A stretch of DNA of 38,096 nucleotides from Streptomyces albidus (ex Kaewkla and Franco 2022). GTDB lineage: Bacteria; Actinomycetota; Actinomycetes; Streptomycetales; Streptomycetaceae. Made by a program: the position numbers and the translations under genes. This document shows, piece after piece, positions 31,434 to 38,096 of this stretch (positions are counted from its first letter, which is position 1; each line of letters starts with the position of its first letter). The stretch covers positions 1-38,096 of the forward strand of contig NZ_JACBXA010000032.1 of NCBI RefSeq assembly GCF_013870515.1. Reading direction: 5' to 3'. Below the pieces are notes generated by a model. The model searched no databases. It was not told the origin of the DNA and saw only the letters and a list, made by a program, of their open reading frames with translations.

Positions 31434-31859
31434 TCAGACCAGGTATTTGACCCAGCGGCTCCACTGTGCCTGAGAGGCGTAGCCCGCGGCGCTCCAGGCG
31501 CCGTGCGCCGAGCCGTTGCGGTCCAGCACCATCGCGTCCGCCCGGCGCCCGCCAAGTGCGGTGAACCGTTGTTCGGCGGCCTCCAGCAGCGCGGTGGCCA
31601 CTCCCCGTCGCCGGTACCGGGGATGCACCGCGAGGCGGTAGAGGTGGCAGCGCCAGCCGTCGAATCCGGCGATCACAGTGCCTGCCGGTGCGGGCCCGCC
31701 GCACTCGGCCAGGAGCAGGGCGCCCGGGTCGCGGTCGAGAAGCATGTCCAGCCCGGGACGGTCGTCGCTGATGCTCGTGCCCTCGGCGGCTTCGTTCCAG
31801 AATTCCAGTACGCGGTCGAGGTCTGCGCTGGTCGCGGCGCGTATCGCGAGATCGTCCAT
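31434..31859 (-). CDS. GNAT-family N-acetyltransferase
   Basis: A 141-residue acetyltransferase. The acetyl-CoA binding motif is VHPRYRRRGVATALLEAAEQRF near residue 80, preceded by the strand HLYRLA. The C-terminal AHGAWSAAGYASQAQWSRW completes the domain. The substrate cannot be inferred. The ATG at 31859 (MDDLAIRAATSADLDRV) is used, since the longer frame upstream adds ten residues without a better ribosome-binding site. Its closest neighbours are a membrane protein upstream and the CBS pair downstream, all on the minus strand. Confidence 0.9.
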   Translation of the reverse strand: MDDLAIRAATSADLDRVLEFWNEAAEGTSISDDRPGLDMLLDRDPGALLLAECGGPAPAGTVIAGFDGWRCHLYRLAVHPRYRRRGVATALLEAAEQRFTALGGRRADAMVLDRNGSAHGAWSAAGYASQAQWSRWVKYLV

Positions 31860-31943
31860 GGCGGTAGCCCAGCACCCCGCCGCCCTCACGGTGGCGGAAT
31901 TCCATCATGCGGACGGTGTGCGAGGCGGCGGCACGGCGGAGCC

Positions 31944-32330
31944 TCAGCCGCGTACGCGCAGCGACGGCAGGAACAGCACCACCAGCACCACGAGATTCGC
32001 CACGGTCCCGAAGGGCAGGTACCAGAGGCCGCAGGCGGCGGCGATCACGAGTGCCCACCAGGCTCCCGCTGTCCCGGCGGCGAAGGCGGCCCCGGAGGCC
32101 AGGTAGAGCACGGCGTAGCCGACGAAGACCGCCTTGACCGGCAACGAACGCGGGTCGAGGCCCACACCCGGGACGAGGTGCGCCCACGGTCCCAGCCGGC
32201 CCGCGTGGGTCCCGCTGTCAGGCGTGACGAAGTCTCCGGTGAGCAGCGCGTGGAGCCCGTCGAAGAGCATCCATCCGCCGACGACCGTCACCAGAGCCGG
32301 TACGGCCCATCCCGCCCAGTGCACGCCCAT
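31944..32330 (-). CDS. Small hypothetical membrane protein
   Basis: A 128-residue hydrophobic protein with four likely membrane segments (VPALVTVVGGWMLFDGLHALL; LPVKAVFVGYAVLYLASGAAF; AWWALVIAAACGLWYLPF; VANLVVLVVLFLPSL). A polar stretch (DFVTPDSGTHAGRLGPWAHLVPG) lies between the first and second. I do not recognise a family. GAGGGGGA lies directly before the ATG at 32330. The final charged residues RVRG suggest a cytoplasmic C terminus. Confidence 0.8.
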   Translation of the reverse strand: MGVHWAGWAVPALVTVVGGWMLFDGLHALLTGDFVTPDSGTHAGRLGPWAHLVPGVGLDPRSLPVKAVFVGYAVLYLASGAAFAAGTAGAWWALVIAAACGLWYLPFGTVANLVVLVVLFLPSLRVRG

Positions 32331-32393
32331 TCCCCCTCGGCAGACGGCTCCCCGGCGCGGGCGCCGAAGGATGTCGGCCCCACGCCTGGCCGA

Positions 32394-32422
32394 TGCTAGC
32401 GGAGGAGTGCTAGCGTTGTGGT
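32394..32422 (+). promoter_or_regulatory. Tandem palindromic operator and leaderless promoter of the toxin-antitoxin pair
   Basis: TGCTAGCG occurs twice, at 32394-32401 and 32408-32415, with a 14-bp period; each copy contains the palindrome GCTAGC. The second copy overlaps the -10 box TAGCGT (32411-32416), which is six bases before the GTG start of the antitoxin, so the transcript is probably leaderless. The arrangement is what is expected for autoregulation by a ribbon-helix-helix antitoxin binding two half-sites. Confidence 0.6.
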
Positions 32423-32668
32423 GTGGCCAAGACTCAGCTGAACGTCCGTGTGGACGAGGCGACCGCGGAGACGGCGCGAGAGCGCGCCCTCGAGCGGGGG
32501 GTGAGCGTGAACCGCTACATCGAAGAGCTGGTCGAGCGCGACGCCGGCGAGGTGGGGCACACCTTCGTCGAAGCCGCCGCGGACTTCATGAGGAGTTACG
32601 AGTCGGTCTTCGCGGAGGAGTTCCCCGAACCGGTTCACCGCGAGAGCGAGGGTCGTCCGCGTACGTGA
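32423..32668 (+). CDS. Ribbon-helix-helix antitoxin
   Basis: An 81-residue protein whose N-terminal half is a ribbon-helix-helix DNA-binding domain (KTQLNVRVDEATAETARERALERGVSVNRYIEELVERD), typical of Arc/CopG-type antitoxins. The C-terminal half (VGHTFVEAAADFMRSYESVFAEEF) is acidic and should bind the toxin. It starts at a GTG (32423) next to a -10 box and two TGCTAGCG repeats that are probably its own operator. Its stop overlaps the start of the downstream gene as GTGA, so the two are translationally coupled. Confidence 0.85.
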   Translation: MAKTQLNVRVDEATAETARERALERGVSVNRYIEELVERDAGEVGHTFVEAAADFMRSYESVFAEEFPEPVHRESEGRPRT

Positions 32669-33036
32669 CACTCCGCATCGATCTCGCCTGGCTTCTGATG
32701 GTCGCCGAGGCGAAAGCTCCGGGTGACCCCCGCATCACCGACTACGGCGCGCTTGTCGCCGCCGTCAGCAGGCACGAGGCAGCCATATTCGAGCGCCCCG
32801 TCTACCCCGAACCTCACGACCGCGCTGCAGCGTTGCTCCAACTGCTGCTGCACGTCCCCGCGTTGGAGCGGGGCAACGCCCTCTTCGCGTCGGCGGTCGC
32901 CTATGCGTACCTCGTGGCCAGCGGCCTGCCTGTCGCCACCTCTCCGGAGAAGATCCGCGACCTGGCCTGGCTGGTCAAGGACGGCTCGGCCGGAGTGCAC
33001 GACATCGCCGGCGAACTGCGCACCTGGACGAACTGA
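32665..33036 (+). CDS. Fic/Doc-fold toxin with degenerate catalytic motif
   Basis: A 123-residue protein resembling the Doc subfamily of Fic toxins (LRIDLAWLLMVAEAKAPGDPRITDYGALVAAVSRHEAAIF, then PALERGNALFASAVAYAYLVASGLPV). Aligned to the Fic motif HxF(N/x)(D/E)(A/G)N(K/G)R of Doc, the catalytic His falls on Pro65, the Asp on Arg69 and the Lys/Arg pair on Ala72-Leu73; only Asn71 and the hydrophobic helix remain. The nearest His is His63, two residues off register. Doc phosphorylates EF-Tu; whether this protein keeps any catalysis is doubtful. It starts with GTG at 32665, overlapping the antitoxin stop. Similar degenerate forms are probably widespread in Streptomyces. Confidence 0.8.
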   Translation: MTLRIDLAWLLMVAEAKAPGDPRITDYGALVAAVSRHEAAIFERPVYPEPHDRAAALLQLLLHVPALERGNALFASAVAYAYLVASGLPVATSPEKIRDLAWLVKDGSAGVHDIAGELRTWTN

Positions 33037-33094
33037 GTCCATCGCAGGCCTTCAACTCCTCGGCGCCGGGCGGGAGTCCGGCTGGGCGAGACCT

Positions 33095-33112
33095 CGTCCG
33101 GCAGGGCGGACG
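33095..33112. terminator. Hairpin between toxin and methyltransferase genes
   Basis: CGTCCG and CGGACG form a 6-bp stem with a 6-base loop in the 84-bp gap between the two convergent genes. Confidence 0.45.
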
Positions 33113-33120
33113 CAGCTGCT

Positions 33121-33795
33121 TCAGGGGCAGTCGGCTCTGCCCAGCACATGGAAGGACGAGGGGAAGACGGGACCGTCCTGCGGCACCAGCAACCGCCGGA
33201 AGGAGACGTTCGTGAATCCCGCCGCCCCGATCTCCCCGACCGGGTCGCGCCCCGTGTGGCAGCCGCCGAACAGATGCGGCCACACCGTACGGTCCAGGGC
33301 GCGCTGGAACCGCATCATCCCCCGGCGCCCCTCGGCCGACCCGTGCTCGTAGAAGCGCAGCTCACCGCCGGGCCGCAGCACGCGCCGCAGCTCCAGAAGG
33401 GCCGGACGCACATCGGGCAGTGAGCACAGCACCAGCGAGCAGACCGCGGCGTCGAACGATTCGGACGGCACCGGCAGGTGCTGTGCGCTGCCCGCCACCA
33501 CCTCCACCGGGACCGGTGCGTGCTCGGCCGCCGCGATGGCCGACTTCCGCAGATGCGGCTCGGGTTCCACCGCGATCACCTGCGTGACGGTCGCGGGATA
33601 GCGCGTGAAGTTGAGCCCGTTCCCCGGGCCCACCTCGATCACCCTCCCGGTGAGCCCGGCGAGCAACTCCTCACGGTGGGCGCCGACCCCCGCCCGTACG
33701 TCGGCGGACTCGCTCAGCCGGGTGTAGAACCGCGCGAACAGCGGATGACGCACCGTCTCTTCCGCCGGTTCCTGCTCCGCGCCCGGTAGAGCCAT
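33121..33795 (-). CDS. Class I SAM-dependent methyltransferase (METTL7-like)
   Basis: A 224-residue methyltransferase. Motif I is VIEVGPGNGLNFTRYP; the acidic residue of motif II appears in IAVEPEPHLRKSA; VCSLVLCSLPDVRPALLELRRVLRPGGELRFYEH supplies motifs IV to VI. The terminal GGCHTGRDPVGEIGAAGF resembles METTL7-type thiol methyltransferases. The substrate is unknown. The start at 33795 has GGAGGG 9 nt upstream. It lies 99 bp downstream of bioD on the same strand. In other bacteria a methyltransferase (BioC) starts biotin synthesis, but the features here do not clearly favour that role. Confidence 0.85.
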   Translation of the reverse strand: MALPGAEQEPAEETVRHPLFARFYTRLSESADVRAGVGAHREELLAGLTGRVIEVGPGNGLNFTRYPATVTQVIAVEPEPHLRKSAIAAAEHAPVPVEVVAGSAQHLPVPSESFDAAVCSLVLCSLPDVRPALLELRRVLRPGGELRFYEHGSAEGRRGMMRFQRALDRTVWPHLFGGCHTGRDPVGEIGAAGFTNVSFRRLLVPQDGPVFPSSFHVLGRADCP

Positions 33796-33894
33796 GAGTT
33801 GGGTCCCTCCGTCGAACTTCGTGACCAGGTGAACCGATTCTCCCCCAAAAAGGCTGAAGTGACGCCTTGACACCGCGAGAAGGGCAGGCATGTT

Positions 33895-34599
33895 TCAGTG
33901 CCAGGGGCCGTGGCGGCTGCCGCCGAGCTCCTCGGAAAGCCAACTCCGAGCCGACGCGCGGAAGTCGGCCCGCGACAAGGCGCCCGCCCCGGCGGGCAGA
34001 ACACCGAGCAGCGCGGCGCCGGCGGCCCGCGGCAGATCCTGAAGGTTGCAGCGCGTCGCCAGATCGGGCTCCTTGGGAAGGCTGCCGATGACCACGCCCG
34101 CCACGCGCAGTTCACGGATGCGCAGCGCTTCCGTCGTCAAGGCCGTCGCGTTCAGAGTCCCCAGCCCTGCCGCGGCGACCACCAGCACCGGCGCCGCCAG
34201 CAGCCCGGCCACGTCCGCGAGGGTCGCCCCGTCCTCGTCGTAGCGCACCAGCAGGCCGCCGGCGCCCTCGACGAGGACCAGGTCGTGACCGGCGGCCAGT
34301 TTCCGGGCGGCTTCTGCGACCTGTGACGGGCGCACCGGATCAAGGCCGGCCCGCCGTGCCGCAGTCTCCGGCGCCATCGGCTCCGGATAGCGCGCGAGTT
34401 CGGCGCCTGTGACCTCGTCGCCCGCCAGACGCCGCACGTCGGCGACATCTCCGGGCTCCTCCGCGGCAAGTCCCGTCTGCGCGGGCTTGAGGACGGCGAC
34501 CGACCGGCCCTGCTCGAGCGCCGCCGCGGCGAGAGCGGCCGTGACGACCGTCTTGCCGACCTCGGTGCCCGTGCCGGTCACGACCACGACTCCTCGCAC
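33895..34599 (-). CDS. bioD: Dethiobiotin synthase
   Basis: A 234-residue P-loop enzyme. The Walker A motif is VTGTGTEVGKT at the N terminus, followed by KPAQTG and EGAGGLLVRY, all diagnostic for BioD. It closes the ureido ring of 7,8-diaminopelargonic acid to give dethiobiotin. The GTG start at 34599 lies 4 nt after the bioA stop, and GGAGGG in the last codons of bioA acts as ribosome-binding site. The gene is the third of the bioB-bioA-bioD unit. Confidence 0.95.
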   Translation of the reverse strand: MRGVVVVTGTGTEVGKTVVTAALAAAALEQGRSVAVLKPAQTGLAAEEPGDVADVRRLAGDEVTGAELARYPEPMAPETAARRAGLDPVRPSQVAEAARKLAAGHDLVLVEGAGGLLVRYDEDGATLADVAGLLAAPVLVVAAAGLGTLNATALTTEALRIRELRVAGVVIGSLPKEPDLATRCNLQDLPRAAGAALLGVLPAGAGALSRADFRASARSWLSEELGGSRHGPWH

Positions 34600-34603
34600 G
34601 CGC

Positions 34604-35896
34604 TCAGCCCTCCGCAGCCGCGGCACACATGGCGTCGCAGATCAGGGCCACGTCCGCCTCGTCGGTCACGTACGGAGGCATCGCGTAGACCATGTCGCGG
34701 AAGGGCCGCAGCCACACCCCGGCCCCTGCGGCGGCTCGCGTCGCGGCGTCCATGTCGACGTCGTGGTCGAGCTGGAGCACGGCGATCGCACCGAGCACCC
34801 GCACGTCGACGACGCCCGGCAGGCCGCCCGCCCGGGACAGCCCGGCCTTCAGCCCGCTCTCGATCTTCCGTACCCGAGCCGCCCAGTCGCCGTCCAGAAG
34901 CAGGCCGATCGAGGCGTCGGCGACGGCGGCCGCGAGCGGATTGCCCATGAACGTCGGACCGTGCGCGAGTACGGGCACCTCACCCTGCGAGATCCCCTCC
35001 GCGACCCGCGACGTGCACACAGTGGCCGCCAGGGTCATGTAGCCCCCGGTCAGCGCCTTGCCGAGGCACATCACGTCAGGGGTGACCCCGGCGTGCTCCG
35101 ACGCGAACAGCGCGCCCGTACGCCCGAAGCCGGTGGCGATCTCATCGAGTACGAGCAGCACGTCGTGCTCGTCGCACGCCTCACGCAGGGCCCGCACGTA
35201 GGCGGGGGAGTGGAATCGCATTCCACCGGCGCCCTGCACCACGGGTTCCACGATCACCGCGGCCAGCTCGTCCGCGTGCCGGGCGATCGTCTCCCGCAGG
35301 TGCGAGGTGTAGCGCTCGTCCGGAGCGGCGTCGAAGCCCGGGGGCGGTGCGTCGGCGAAGACCTGCCTCGGGAGCGCCCCGGACCACAACTCGTGCATGC
35401 CGCCTTCGGGATCGCATACGGACATCGGCTGCCAGGTGTCGCCGTGGTAGCCGCCGCGCCACGTCATCAGCCGCCGCTTGCCGGGGCGTCCCCGCGAACG
35501 CCAGTACTGGAGGCACATCTTGACCGCGACCTCGACCGAGACGGAACCGGAGTCGGCGAGGAAGACGTGCTCGAGACCGTCCGGCGTCAAATCGACAAGT
35601 CGTTTCGTCAACCGCACGGCGGGCTCATGGGTGAGCCCGCCGAACATGACATGGCTCATCCGGTCGAGCTGGGTGCGGGCCGCCTCGTTGAGTACGGGGT
35701 GGTTGTAGCCGTGCACCGCCGACCACCACGAGGACATCCCGTCCACCAACTCCCGCCGCCCGCACACCTTCTGGGCCAGACGCAGCCGCACCCCGGCCGC
35801 CGACTCGACGACCAGGGGCTGCGAGCGGCCGGGCATGGGGCCGTAGGGATGCCACACGTGCTGCCGGTCGAGAGCCAGCAACTCCTCCGGACTCAT
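34604..35896 (-). CDS. bioA: Adenosylmethionine-8-amino-7-oxononanoate aminotransferase
   Basis: A 430-residue class III aminotransferase. BioA-specific parts are [12 protein letters not shown] at the N terminus, [30 protein letters not shown] and [11 protein letters not shown]; the PLP lysine is in [17 protein letters not shown]. It converts 8-amino-7-oxononanoate to diaminopelargonate using SAM as amino donor. The start at 35896 ([12 protein letters not shown]) follows bioB after 26 bp and GAGGTGGGTGA is present upstream. The gene is tightly linked to bioD. Confidence 0.96.
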   Translation of the reverse strand: MSPEELLALDRQHVWHPYGPMPGRSQPLVVESAAGVRLRLAQKVCGRRELVDGMSSWWSAVHGYNHPVLNEAARTQLDRMSHVMFGGLTHEPAVRLTKRLVDLTPDGLEHVFLADSGSVSVEVAVKMCLQYWRSRGRPGKRRLMTWRGGYHGDTWQPMSVCDPEGGMHELWSGALPRQVFADAPPPGFDAAPDERYTSHLRETIARHADELAAVIVEPVVQGAGGMRFHSPAYVRALREACDEHDVLLVLDEIATGFGRTGALFASEHAGVTPDVMCLGKALTGGYMTLAATVCTSRVAEGISQGEVPVLAHGPTFMGNPLAAAVADASIGLLLDGDWAARVRKIESGLKAGLSRAGGLPGVVDVRVLGAIAVLQLDHDVDMDAATRAAAGAGVWLRPFRDMVYAMPPYVTDEADVALICDAMCAAAAEG

Positions 35897-35922
35897 GGAG
35901 AGTTCACCCACCTCGACGGCGC

Positions 35923-36987
35923 TCAGGCGTTCGGCGGCAGGGCGGTGCCGGTGCCCCGGCGGCGCACGGCCACCAGTTCGTCGGTGCGGTGCTCGGGCAT
36001 GGTCGTGGTGTCGGTGCCCTCGACCTCGAAACCGGCGTCCGCGATCATGTCCAGGTCGGCCTGCCCGGCCTGGCCCTCGCTGGTGAGGTAGTCGCCGAGG
36101 AAGATGGAGTTGGCCAGGTGCAGGGCCAGCGGCTGGAGTGACCGCAGGTGCACCTCGCGCCCGCCCGCCAGCCGCACCTCGGCGTCCGGGCAGACGAACC
36201 GCACCATGGCCAGGATGCGCAGCGCACGCTGCGGCGTCAGGTTCCACTCGCCGGCCAGCGGCGTGCCGTCGAACGGGATGAGGAAGTTGACCGGCACCGA
36301 GTCCGGGTCCAGCTCGCGCAGCGCGAAGACCACGTCCACCAGGTCCTCGTCGGTCTCACCCATCCCCGCGATCAGTCCCGAACAGGCCGACAGGCCCGCC
36401 GACTGCGCCTGACGCACGGTCTCCTGCCGGTCCGAGAAGTCGTGAGTGGTGCAGATGTCGGAGTAGGTCGCCTCGGAGGTGTTGAGGTTGTGGTTGTACG
36501 CGTCGGCGCCGGCCGCCTGCAGCTTCGCGGCCTGCCCCTCCGAGAGGAGTCCCAGACAGGCGCAGATCTCCACGCCCTCGTGCTCGTCCTTGATGGCGGA
36601 GATGGTCTTCGAGACGCGATCGAGGTCCCGGTCGGTCGGCCCGCGACCGCTGGCAACGAGACAGACCCGCTTGGCACCGCCCTTGAGACCCGCCGCGGCG
36701 GCCGAAGCGGCCTCATCCGGCTTCAGCCAGGTGTACTTGAGGATCTCGGCCTTCGAACCCAGCCGCTGGGAGCAGTACGAACAGTCCTCGGGGCACAGCC
36801 CGGACTTCAGGTTGACCAGATAATTCAGCTTCACTCTCCGCCCGTACCAGTGGCGCCGCACCTTCCCCGCGGCGGCGACCACGTCGAGCAGTTCCTCGTC
36901 GGAGGTCTCCAAAACGGCACGTGCCTCGTCGCGTGTGGGCAGCTCGCGCCGAAGCCCCTTCTCCACCAGTGTGTTCAGCAGGTCCAT
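35923..36987 (-). CDS. bioB: Biotin synthase
   Basis: A 354-residue radical-SAM enzyme. The [4Fe-4S] motif is [12 protein letters not shown] (CxxxCxxC) near residue 65; further hallmarks are [22 protein letters not shown] and [11 protein letters not shown]. It inserts sulfur into dethiobiotin. The start at 36987 has AAGGA 8 nt upstream. It is the first gene of the bioB-bioA-bioD unit and is divergent from bioF, sharing a 230-bp control region. Confidence 0.96.
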   Translation of the reverse strand: MDLLNTLVEKGLRRELPTRDEARAVLETSDEELLDVVAAAGKVRRHWYGRRVKLNYLVNLKSGLCPEDCSYCSQRLGSKAEILKYTWLKPDEAASAAAAGLKGGAKRVCLVASGRGPTDRDLDRVSKTISAIKDEHEGVEICACLGLLSEGQAAKLQAAGADAYNHNLNTSEATYSDICTTHDFSDRQETVRQAQSAGLSACSGLIAGMGETDEDLVDVVFALRELDPDSVPVNFLIPFDGTPLAGEWNLTPQRALRILAMVRFVCPDAEVRLAGGREVHLRSLQPLALHLANSIFLGDYLTSEGQAGQADLDMIADAGFEVEGTDTTTMPEHRTDELVAVRRRGTGTALPPNA

Positions 36988-37217
36988 GGCGTCGATCCTT
37001 GCTGATTTCCCCGCTCGGGGCCAAGGAGTGAGGTCACAACACGGACGGGTGGAGGTGTGTGCATCACCACACCACACCCTCGCACGGCAGCGACTACCGT
37101 CTATGGACTGCATACAAAACCACCCCGCCAGGTGAGGCACCGTCGCGTGCCGGGGCCGGCGGATTCCGGCCCGGCCCGACCAGACAGACCCGCAACGGAA
37201 GCACGAGGAAGCGCGCC
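36988..37217. promoter_or_regulatory. Divergent biotin control region
   Basis: The region between bioB and bioF holds an A/T-richer island at 37091-37120 with the inverted repeat TATG-5-CATA (37102-37114), the best candidate for a biotin-repressor operator. Towards bioB there is a GGTGTG-8-CACACC hairpin (37054-37073); towards bioF there is a perfect 7-bp stem GGGCCGG-6-CCGGCCC (37153-37172). I cannot match the operator to the known BirA or BioQ consensus. Confidence 0.4.
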
Positions 37218-38096
37218 ATGCCCGAGGAGCCCGAGACACGCCCCGAACCGTCCGGGTCCTCCCAGCCCAGCCAACTGCCCGCCCAGCAGGACCCGTTCGG
37301 CTGGATCGACGACGCCCGCAGCACCCGGGAGCGGGCCGGCCTCGTACGCGCGCTGCGCCCCCGTCCCGCCGAGTCCCCGCTGCTGGATCTGGCCGGCAAC
37401 GACTACCTCGGGCTCACGCGCCATCCCGAGGTGACCGGCGCCGCGGCGGACGCGGCACGCGTGTGGGGCGCCGGCTCGACCGGCTCGCGACTGGTCACCG
37501 GCTCCACCGCCCTCCACGCCGAACTGGAGGCGGAACTTGCCGAGTTCTGCGGTTTCGAAGCGGCGCTCGTGCTCTCCTCGGGCTACGCGGCGAACCTCGC
37601 CGCCCTCACCGCGCTCACCGCCCCCGGCACCCTCCTCGTCTCCGACGCGGGCAACCACGCGTCTCTCATCGACGGCTGCCGCCTTTCGCGCGCCGAGACG
37701 GCCGTCGTGCCTCATGCCGACCCCGAAGCCGTGCGCAAGGCCCTGGACGGTCATGACGGGCGCGCCCTCGCCGTGACCGACTCCGTCTTCTCCGTGGACG
37801 GCGACGCCGCCCCGCTGCGGGAGCTGTCCGCCGCCTGCCGCGCACACGGTGCCGCGCTCGTCGTCGACGACGCTCACGGCCTGGGTGTGGTCGGGGAGGG
37901 CGGAAGGGGTGCGGTGCACGCCGCGGGGCTCGCAGGGGACGCCTCCACCGTCGTGACCGTCACCCTCTCCAAGTCCCTGGGCAGCCAGGGCGGAGCGGTC
38001 CTCGGACCGGCGCGCGTCATCGACCACCTCGTCGACACCGCCCGTACGTTCATCTTCGACACGGGGCTGGCCCCGGCGGCCGCCGGAGGCGCCCTC
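37218..38096 (+). CDS. bioF: 8-amino-7-oxononanoate synthase (3' truncated by window)
   Basis: The first 293 residues of a PLP enzyme; the frame is still open at the window edge. Family motifs include [88 protein letters not shown] and the Schiff-base lysine in [14 protein letters not shown]. It condenses pimeloyl-ACP or -CoA with alanine, the first committed step of biotin synthesis. The ATG at 37218 has GAGGAAG upstream. A Pro/Ser/Gln-rich N-terminal extension of about 25 residues precedes the usual DPFGWIDDA start. It is divergent from bioB-bioA-bioD. Confidence 0.95.
   Translation, partial: MPEEPETRPEPSGSSQPSQLPAQQDPFGWIDDARSTRERAGLVRALRPRPAESPLLDLAGNDYLGLTRHPEVTGAAADAARVWGAGSTGSRLVTGSTALHAELEAELAEFCGFEAALVLSSGYAANLAALTALTAPGTLLVSDAGNHASLIDGCRLSRAETAVVPHADPEAVRKALDGHDGRALAVTDSVFSVDGDAAPLRELSAACRAHGAALVVDDAHGLGVVGEGGRGAVHAAGLAGDASTVVTVTLSKSLGSQGGAVLGPARVIDHLVDTARTFIFDTGLAPAAAGGAL

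Overview
The window is chromosomal DNA of very high G+C with strong G/C bias at third codon positions, and almost certainly comes from Streptomyces or a close actinobacterial relative. Supporting signs are GTG starts, leaderless promoters with a TANNNT -10 hexamer next to the start codon, GC-rich hairpins without long U-tracts between convergent genes, a Xi-class GST, an ECF41 sigma factor and the BioB-BioA-BioD / BioF arrangement. I see no rRNA, tRNA, CRISPR array, insertion sequence or prophage. It reads as ordinary chromosome with several small accessory modules.

Layout. 1-7.6 kb: the 3' end of sbcC, an SDR oxidoreductase, a convergent DUF885 peptidase-like gene behind an Lrp/AsnC regulator, a divergent PLP trans-sulfuration enzyme, an ACT-GNAT protein carrying five in-frame 30-bp repeats, and a DUF1990 gene. 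7.6-17.4 kb: a Tat-exported PhoD phosphatase diverges from an Hsp90-family gene translationally coupled to a 1011-residue TPR protein, followed by a helical protein of unknown function and an amino-acid permease. 17.6-25.6 kb: a glyoxalase-fold protein, a glutathionyl-hydroquinone reductase-like protein, an alpha/beta hydrolase divergent from an ECF41 sigma factor, a convergent SDR, a UTRA-type GntR regulator behind a DasR-box-like palindrome, a ROK regulator, a hypothetical protein and a YdcF protein. 25.8-33.0 kb: mug and purB, a GDSL hydrolase, two coupled CNNM/CBS membrane proteins, a GNAT, a small membrane protein and a ribbon-helix-helix/Fic toxin-antitoxin pair. 33.1-38.1 kb: a methyltransferase and the biotin genes bioD, bioA and bioB, divergent from bioF, which runs off the window.

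How the genes work together. BioF, BioA, BioD and BioB together give the four late steps of biotin synthesis. Hsp90 and the TPR protein share an ATGA junction and are probably one functional unit. The toxin-antitoxin pair shares a GTGA junction and has a tandem palindromic operator over its promoter, and its toxin lacks the catalytic Fic residues. I consider the most notable items to be this degenerate-Fic module, the Hsp90-TPR unit, the repeat array inside the ACT domain, and the DasR-box-like operator over the GntR promoter. All functions are assigned by reading motifs; no database search was possible.
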